A DNA stretch of 64,000 nt from Marinospirillum sp031581385 (GTDB taxonomy: Bacteria > Pseudomonadota > Gammaproteobacteria > Pseudomonadales > Halomonadaceae), in the NCBI RefSeq assembly GCF_044810985.1, contig NZ_CP085242.1, forward strand, positions 1,674,001 through 1,738,000, in the 5' to 3' direction. The stretch's first letter is position 1; every line of letters starts with the position of its first letter. Both the position numbers and the translations under genes were made by a program. Under the pieces are notes generated by a model. That model saw only the letters and a list, made by a program, of their open reading frames with translations. It was not told where the DNA came from and did no database searches. Below, piece after piece: positions 59,595-64,000 of the stretch.

Positions 59595-60707
59595 ATGCAA
59601 CACACCTCTTTTATACAACGCCGCCCGTCTCGTCAGATTCGTGTTGGCTCGCTTCTGGTGGGTGGTGATGCCCCCATCAGTGTTCAGAGCATGACCAACA
59701 CAGAAACCTGCGATGTCGCTGCCACTGTCCGGCAAATCCAGGCACTGGAAAAAGCAGGTGCCGATCTGGTGCGTGTATCCGTACCCAGCATGGAGGCCGC
59801 CGAAGCCTTTGGCAAAATCCGTCAGCAGACCCAGTTACCCCTGATTGCAGACATTCACTTTGATCACAAAATAGCTCTGCGGGTTGCTGAACTGGGTGTG
59901 GATTGCCTGCGCATCAATCCCGGCAATATTGGCCGCGAAGACCGGGTGCGCGAAGTGGTGGCGGCAGCCCGTGACCGCGGTATTTCCATGCGCATCGGTG
60001 TCAATGCCGGTTCCCTGGAAAAAGATCTGCAGAAAAAATACGGCGAACCGACCCCGGCGGCCCTGGTGGAATCCGCCCTGCGTCATGTTGATCACCTGGA
60101 TCGCCTGGATTTCCAGGAATTCAAGGTCAGCGTCAAGGCTTCGGATGTCTTCATGGCCGTGGCGGCTTACCGCCAGCTGGCCAAAGAAATAGAGCAGCCC
60201 CTGCATCTTGGCATTACCGAGGCTGGCGGTTTGCGCTCCGGCACCGTCAAATCTTCTGTGGGTTTGGGCGCACTCTTGATGGAAGGCATCGGTGATACCC
60301 TGAGGATTTCCCTGGCCGCCGATCCGGTGGAAGAAATCAAAGTCGGCTTTGATCTGCTGAAAAGCCTGCGTCTGCGCAGCAAGGGCGTCAACTTCATTGC
60401 CTGCCCCAGTTGTTCACGCCAGAATTTTGATGTGGTGGCCACCATGAATGAGCTGGAAAACCGCGTGGATGACCTGCTCACCCCTCTGGATGTTGCCGTC
60501 ATCGGCTGTGTCGTCAATGGCCCCGGTGAAGCCCGCGAAGCCGAACTGGGACTGACCGGCGGCAGCCCTCAAAATCTGATTTATATTGACGGCAAACCCG
60601 CCAGCAAGGTCACCAATGACAACCTGATCGACCAGCTGGAAGAACTGATTCGCAACAAGGCTGCCGAAAAACAAACCCAACTCGATCAACTACTTGCTAA
60701 AGATTAA
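59595..60707 (+). CDS. ispG: 4-hydroxy-3-methylbut-2-enyl diphosphate synthase (flavodoxin)
   Basis: A 370-residue 4Fe-4S enzyme in the MEP isoprenoid pathway that turns MEcPP into HMBPP. An N-terminal TIM barrel opens with QTTFIQRR-like and VQSMTNT segments; the C-terminal domain holds three cluster Cys in CPSCSRQ and GCVVNGPGEA with the Glu ligand nearby. The two-domain form has no insert. It is followed by hisS after 12 bases, as in E. coli. Confidence 0.97.
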   Translation: MQHTSFIQRRPSRQIRVGSLLVGGDAPISVQSMTNTETCDVAATVRQIQALEKAGADLVRVSVPSMEAAEAFGKIRQQTQLPLIADIHFDHKIALRVAELGVDCLRINPGNIGREDRVREVVAAARDRGISMRIGVNAGSLEKDLQKKYGEPTPAALVESALRHVDHLDRLDFQEFKVSVKASDVFMAVAAYRQLAKEIEQPLHLGITEAGGLRSGTVKSSVGLGALLMEGIGDTLRISLAADPVEEIKVGFDLLKSLRLRSKGVNFIACPSCSRQNFDVVATMNELENRVDDLLTPLDVAVIGCVVNGPGEAREAELGLTGGSPQNLIYIDGKPASKVTNDNLIDQLEELIRNKAAEKQTQLDQLLAKD

Positions 60708-60719
60708 GGTGAAAGTTCA

Positions 60720-62006
60720 GTGGCAAAAAAGATTCAAGCCATCCGCGGTATGAATGACCTGCTTCCCGATACCAGCCCCCGTTGGCAATATCTGGAAGAA
60801 AAGGTGCGCAACCTGTTAAGCCGTTATGGTTACAATGAAATCCGCATGCCGGTGCTGGAACAAACTGCCCTCTTCAAACGCTCCATCGGGGAAGTGACAG
60901 ATATCGTTGAAAAGGAAATGTACACCTTTGAAGATCGCAATGGTGACAGCCTGACCCTGCGCCCTGAAGGTACCGCCGGATGTGTCCGCGCCGCTGAAGA
61001 ACATGGCCTGCTGTTCAATCAACAACAGCGACTCTGGTATCAAGGCCCTATGTTTCGCCACGAACGCCCCCAGAAAGGCCGTTACCGCCAGTTTCACCAG
61101 ATCGGCGTGGAAACCTTTGGAATCCCCGGCCCGGACATCGATGCCGAGCTGATTCTCTTGTCGGCCCGCCTGTGGCGTGAGCTGGGCATCCTGGATCACC
61201 TGACCCTGGAACTCAACACCCTGGGCAGCTCAGAAGCGCGTGCCGCTTATCGCACCGCCCTGACAGCCTATCTTGAGCAGTACAAGGATGAGCTGGATGA
61301 AGACAGCCAGCGCCGCCTGAGCAGCAATCCGCTGCGCATTCTTGACTCCAAAAACTCCCGCACTCAGGAAATTCTGCAGGATGCACCGGCATTTGCTGAC
61401 CACCTGGATGAAGAAAGTCGGCAACATTTTGCCGGTCTTTGCCAGTTGCTGGATGCCTCCGGCATTCATTACACCCTGAATCCACGCCTGGTTCGGGGCC
61501 TGGATTACTACGGCAAAACGGTTTTCGAGTGGACAACCCGCGCTCTTGGCTCACAAGGCACGGTTTGTGCAGGTGGACGTTATGACGGTCTGGTGGATCA
61601 ACTGGGCGGTCGTGCCACACCGGCAGTCGGCTTTGCAATGGGTATTGAACGGCTGGTATTGCTTCTGGAAACCCTGGAAGTCTTCCCCGCTGAACTGGAT
61701 CAACGCCTGGATGCTTATCTGACAGCCTATGGGGAAGGTGTTCTCAGTCATGCCTTGTTGTTGGCTGAACGTTTGCGCAGCGAGCAACCCGGCTTGCGAA
61801 TCCAGACCCACTGTGGCGGCGGTAACTTTAAAAAACAAATTAAAAAGGCGGATCAATCCGGCGCGCGTCTGGCCATTTTGCTGGGCGAAGATGAAATGAG
61901 CCGGGGCGTGGCCTCAATTAAGTTCCTGCGGGAAGATAAAGAACAAACTGAAGTAGCTATTAGTGAGTTAGCACTCACCCTTAAAGAGCATTTGCAAAGC
62001 CTTTAA
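60720..62006 (+). CDS. hisS: Histidine-tRNA ligase
   Basis: A 428-residue class II aminoacyl-tRNA synthetase. Motif 1 is near residue 45-60 (TALFKRSIGE), motif 2 is QGPMFRHERPQKGRYRQFHQIGVE, the His-specific LVRGLDYYGKTVFEW and motif 3 region AVGFAMGIERL are present, and the C-terminal anticodon-binding domain ends the protein. The GTG at 60720 begins AKKIQAIRGMNDLLP, the usual start. It stands 50 bases before yfgM. Confidence 0.98.
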   Translation: MAKKIQAIRGMNDLLPDTSPRWQYLEEKVRNLLSRYGYNEIRMPVLEQTALFKRSIGEVTDIVEKEMYTFEDRNGDSLTLRPEGTAGCVRAAEEHGLLFNQQQRLWYQGPMFRHERPQKGRYRQFHQIGVETFGIPGPDIDAELILLSARLWRELGILDHLTLELNTLGSSEARAAYRTALTAYLEQYKDELDEDSQRRLSSNPLRILDSKNSRTQEILQDAPAFADHLDEESRQHFAGLCQLLDASGIHYTLNPRLVRGLDYYGKTVFEWTTRALGSQGTVCAGGRYDGLVDQLGGRATPAVGFAMGIERLVLLLETLEVFPAELDQRLDAYLTAYGEGVLSHALLLAERLRSEQPGLRIQTHCGGGNFKKQIKKADQSGARLAILLGEDEMSRGVASIKFLREDKEQTEVAISELALTLKEHLQSL

Positions 62007-62056
62007 GGTCGGTTAAGATAGCCCTCATTTAGCATTGATAACGACTGGGACGGACT

Positions 62057-62701
62057 ATGCGCAGCGAAGAAGAGCAGATTGAATCCTTCAAAGAGTGGTG
62101 GAATAAAAACGGCAAATCGCTGATGGCCGGTGTTGTCATTGCTGCGGCTGGTGTCGGCGGCTGGAAAGGCTGGGAAAGTTATCAGGCCAACCAGGCAGAA
62201 TCAGCCTCCACTCTCTACAGTCAACTGACCCAGGTGGTGGCCAATGGCACGGGTGAAGAGCGTGATCTTCAGGCAACCGCCCTGATTGAACAGCTGACCA
62301 GTGACTTTGATAAAACCGTTTATGCTGATTATGCCCGCCTGTTTGCTGCGCGCCTGGCCGTGGAGCGTGATGAGTTTGAGCAGGCACAGAGCCATTTGCG
62401 CACAGCCCTGGAATCCACCAGCGTAGAAGCGATAGAGCTGGTTACCCGCCTGCGTCTGGCGCGTATTCTCAACTCCCAGGATCAGATCAGTGAAGCTCTG
62501 GCTCTTCTGGATGTTCCCGATGCTGGGGGTTTCACTGCCGATTTTGAATCTCTGCGTGGCGATCTTCTGATGTCCCAGGGTGAAGCCCTGCAGGCCCGCC
62601 AGGCTTACCAGAAAGCCCTGGACGCCAGCCGTGCTGCAGGGGAATCCGCTCCTCTGGTGGAAATCAAGCTGGACAGCCTGGCCTCACGTGGGGATGCTTG
62701 A
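62057..62701 (+). CDS. yfgM: YfgM-family periplasmic TPR protein
   Basis: A 214-residue protein with one N-terminal membrane helix (SLMAGVVIAAAGVGGW, about residues 20-36) and a periplasmic TPR-like domain. The opening EEEQIESFKEWWNKNGKSL is the YfgM signature. In E. coli YfgM joins PpiD at the Sec translocon and helps periplasmic chaperones. Its stop overlaps the bamB ATG (TGATG). The hisS-yfgM-bamB-der order is strongly conserved. Confidence 0.95.
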   Translation: MRSEEEQIESFKEWWNKNGKSLMAGVVIAAAGVGGWKGWESYQANQAESASTLYSQLTQVVANGTGEERDLQATALIEQLTSDFDKTVYADYARLFAARLAVERDEFEQAQSHLRTALESTSVEAIELVTRLRLARILNSQDQISEALALLDVPDAGGFTADFESLRGDLLMSQGEALQARQAYQKALDASRAAGESAPLVEIKLDSLASRGDA

Positions 62702-63882
62702 TGCACGCCCGTCAGTCCAATCTTCTTAAAAAATCCTCCACCCTGATTCTGGCTCTGCTGCTGGTTTCGGGGTGCAGCAGTCTGCCCGAGCCGCAATACC
62801 CGCCCAAGCCCCTGCCGGATCATTCCGATACCGCCAGTCTGCAGAAGCAATGGCAGGATCATTCCGGCTATGGCGAGCGTTGGCGCGGTTATGATTTGCA
62901 ACCGGCCCTGGACAAGCAGTTACTGATCAGTGGTGACACTCAGGGCTACCTGCAGGCTTTTGATCTGGAAGGCGGGTTTTTGAATTTCAACAAAACCCTC
63001 TGGACTCAAGAGCTGGGCGTGGGCATCAGTGCCGGTTTAACCCTGGAAAACAACAAGCTCTTTGTGGTCACGCAAAATGGCGAACTTCTGGCTCTGGATG
63101 CCCGAACAGGCGAGCAGCTGTGGCAGACCGAACTCAGCAGTGAAGCCCTGAGCCCGACCCAGGTTCAGGACAATCTTGCCGTAGTACAAACGGCAGACGG
63201 CAAACTGACCGCTTTTAGCGCGGACACCGGACGCCAGCTGTGGAGTTTTGACAGCCTGACCCCTTCACTGACCCTGCGAGGAACGGCTTCGCCCACCCTC
63301 ACCAGCACCCAGGTTATGGCCGGTTTTGCCAATGGCAAGCTGTATGCGGTGGACAACGCCTCCGGGCAGGCCAACTGGGATACCCAGATTGCTCAGCCGC
63401 AGGGGCGTACCGATATTGAACGCCTGGTGGATGTTGATGGACAGGCACGAATTGCGGAGGGGCTGCTGATCGTCAACAGCTACCAGGGGCAAACCCAGGC
63501 TCTGGACCCTTTCTCGGGCCGTAGTCGCTGGAGTCAGGATATTTCCAGTTTTCATTCGCCCTTGATTGATCAGGGGCGGGTTTTCATCGTCGATGAAGCC
63601 AGCCGCATTCATGCCCTGGATCTTGCTTCCGGCAGCAGTCTCTGGAAACAGGAGGCCCTGTTCGGACGCGAATTGACCGAAGCCGTGATGCTTTCAGGGC
63701 AGCTGGTTGTTGCCGACTACCAGGGTTACCTTCACTTGCTGGACCCGGATACCGGTGAAGTAACCGGCCGCCAGGCATTTGACCTGGATGGCATCCGCAG
63801 TACCCCTGTTGTTCATCAAGATCGCCTCCTGGTTCACTCCATTCGCGGTCGCCTCGGGCTATTCACCCTTAAGAAAGACTAA
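62701..63882 (+). CDS. bamB: Outer membrane assembly lipoprotein BamB
   Basis: A 393-residue lipoprotein with signal ending in VSGC (Cys25) and an eight-bladed beta-propeller of PQQ-type blades, for example LFVVTQNGELLALDARTGEQLWQTEL. BamB feeds substrates to BamA in the BAM complex. ATG 62701 shares a base with the yfgM stop; a TTG one codon upstream was rejected. With bamC at the other end, this window codes for two BAM lipoproteins. Confidence 0.96.
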   Translation: MHARQSNLLKKSSTLILALLLVSGCSSLPEPQYPPKPLPDHSDTASLQKQWQDHSGYGERWRGYDLQPALDKQLLISGDTQGYLQAFDLEGGFLNFNKTLWTQELGVGISAGLTLENNKLFVVTQNGELLALDARTGEQLWQTELSSEALSPTQVQDNLAVVQTADGKLTAFSADTGRQLWSFDSLTPSLTLRGTASPTLTSTQVMAGFANGKLYAVDNASGQANWDTQIAQPQGRTDIERLVDVDGQARIAEGLLIVNSYQGQTQALDPFSGRSRWSQDISSFHSPLIDQGRVFIVDEASRIHALDLASGSSLWKQEALFGRELTEAVMLSGQLVVADYQGYLHLLDPDTGEVTGRQAFDLDGIRSTPVVHQDRLLVHSIRGRLGLFTLKKD

Positions 63883-63884
63883 TT

Positions 63885-64000
63885 ATGCTTCCTGTTATTG
63901 CCCTGGTTGGCCGACCCAATGTCGGTAAATCCACCCTTTTCAATCGTTTAACCCGCAGCAGGGATGCACTCGTGGCCGATTTTCCCGGCTTGACCCGTGA
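63885..64000 (+). CDS. der: GTPase Der (EngA), N-terminal fragment
   Basis: Partial gene cut by the right edge; 38 codons are visible from ATG 63885, two bases after the bamB stop. The sequence LPVIALVGRPNVGKSTLFNR holds the G1 motif of the first G domain, and LVADFPGLTR is the switch I region with the conserved Thr. Der is an essential double GTPase in 50S ribosome assembly and always follows bamB in this group. Confidence 0.96.
   Translation, partial: MLPVIALVGRPNVGKSTLFNRLTRSRDALVADFPGLTR

Overview
The window is a compact stretch of gammaproteobacterial chromosome, made almost entirely of housekeeping genes. Gene order resembles the Pseudomonas/Oceanospirillales breadth: dapA-bamC, nadA-YIP1-bepA-perM, an aa3 cytochrome oxidase cluster, scpAB-rluB, mltF divergent from purL, ftsYEX-rpoH, queA-tgt-yajC-secDF, suhB/trmJ-cysE-iscR, and ndk-rlmN-pilW-rodZ-ispG-hisS-yfgM-bamB-der. 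The organism looks like an aerobic Gram-negative: it has Bam, Sec and TonB parts, type IV pilus PilW and a caa3-like oxidase subunit II. No genus can be assigned from sequence alone. Both edges cut genes: an MBL-fold hydrolase on the left and der on the right.

Layout. 0-7 kb: cell-wall lysine synthesis and envelope assembly (dapA, bamC), a Bcp peroxiredoxin, the BepA protease, a TusA-like protein, a PerM-type transporter, nadA and a YIP1 protein. 7-15.2 kb: a minus-strand operon for aa3-type oxidase and heme A synthesis (ctaC, ctaD, ctaG, ctaE, SURF1, a thioredoxin-like protein, ctaA, cyoE), with a tiny opposite-strand gene fitted exactly between SURF1 and ctaE. 15.3-20 kb: two identical tRNA-Lys genes, rluB, a hairpin array, scpB, scpA, yciO and a PHP phosphoesterase. 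20-28 kb: yciI-mnmC, an acidic membrane-anchored protein, typA, glnA with a sigma54/NtrC promoter, and mltF. 28-34 kb: purL, a REP-like repeat cluster, yheV followed directly by a DUF4258/YgiT pair, yfhL and coaD. 34-40 kb: rsmD, ftsY-ftsE-ftsX, rpoH, trxC, a ribbon-helix-helix/ParE-RelE toxin-antitoxin pair and tRNA-Leu. 40-45.4 kb: queA, tgt, yajC, secD, secF. 45.4-51.4 kb: a TonB2/TtpC-type energy transduction operon next to a Fur-controlled iron-binding protein. 51.5-64 kb: a degenerate SuhB, trmJ, cysE, iscR-iscS-iscA without iscU, ndk, rlmN, pilW, rodZ, ispG, hisS, yfgM, bamB and der.

Odd points. The clearest are: (i) a row of four hairpins in the scpB-rluB spacer whose loops all carry GGA on the transcribed strand, like RsmA/CsrA targets; (ii) a SuhB homologue that has lost all three metal-binding motifs; (iii) an isc locus lacking iscU, with an IscS that also lacks the C-terminal tail known to bind IscU; (iv) a TonB2 operon separated from futA only by a strong hairpin; (v) no Sco gene after cyoE, but a CxxxC thioredoxin-like protein in the oxidase operon. 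No CRISPR array, prophage or insertion sequence was seen.
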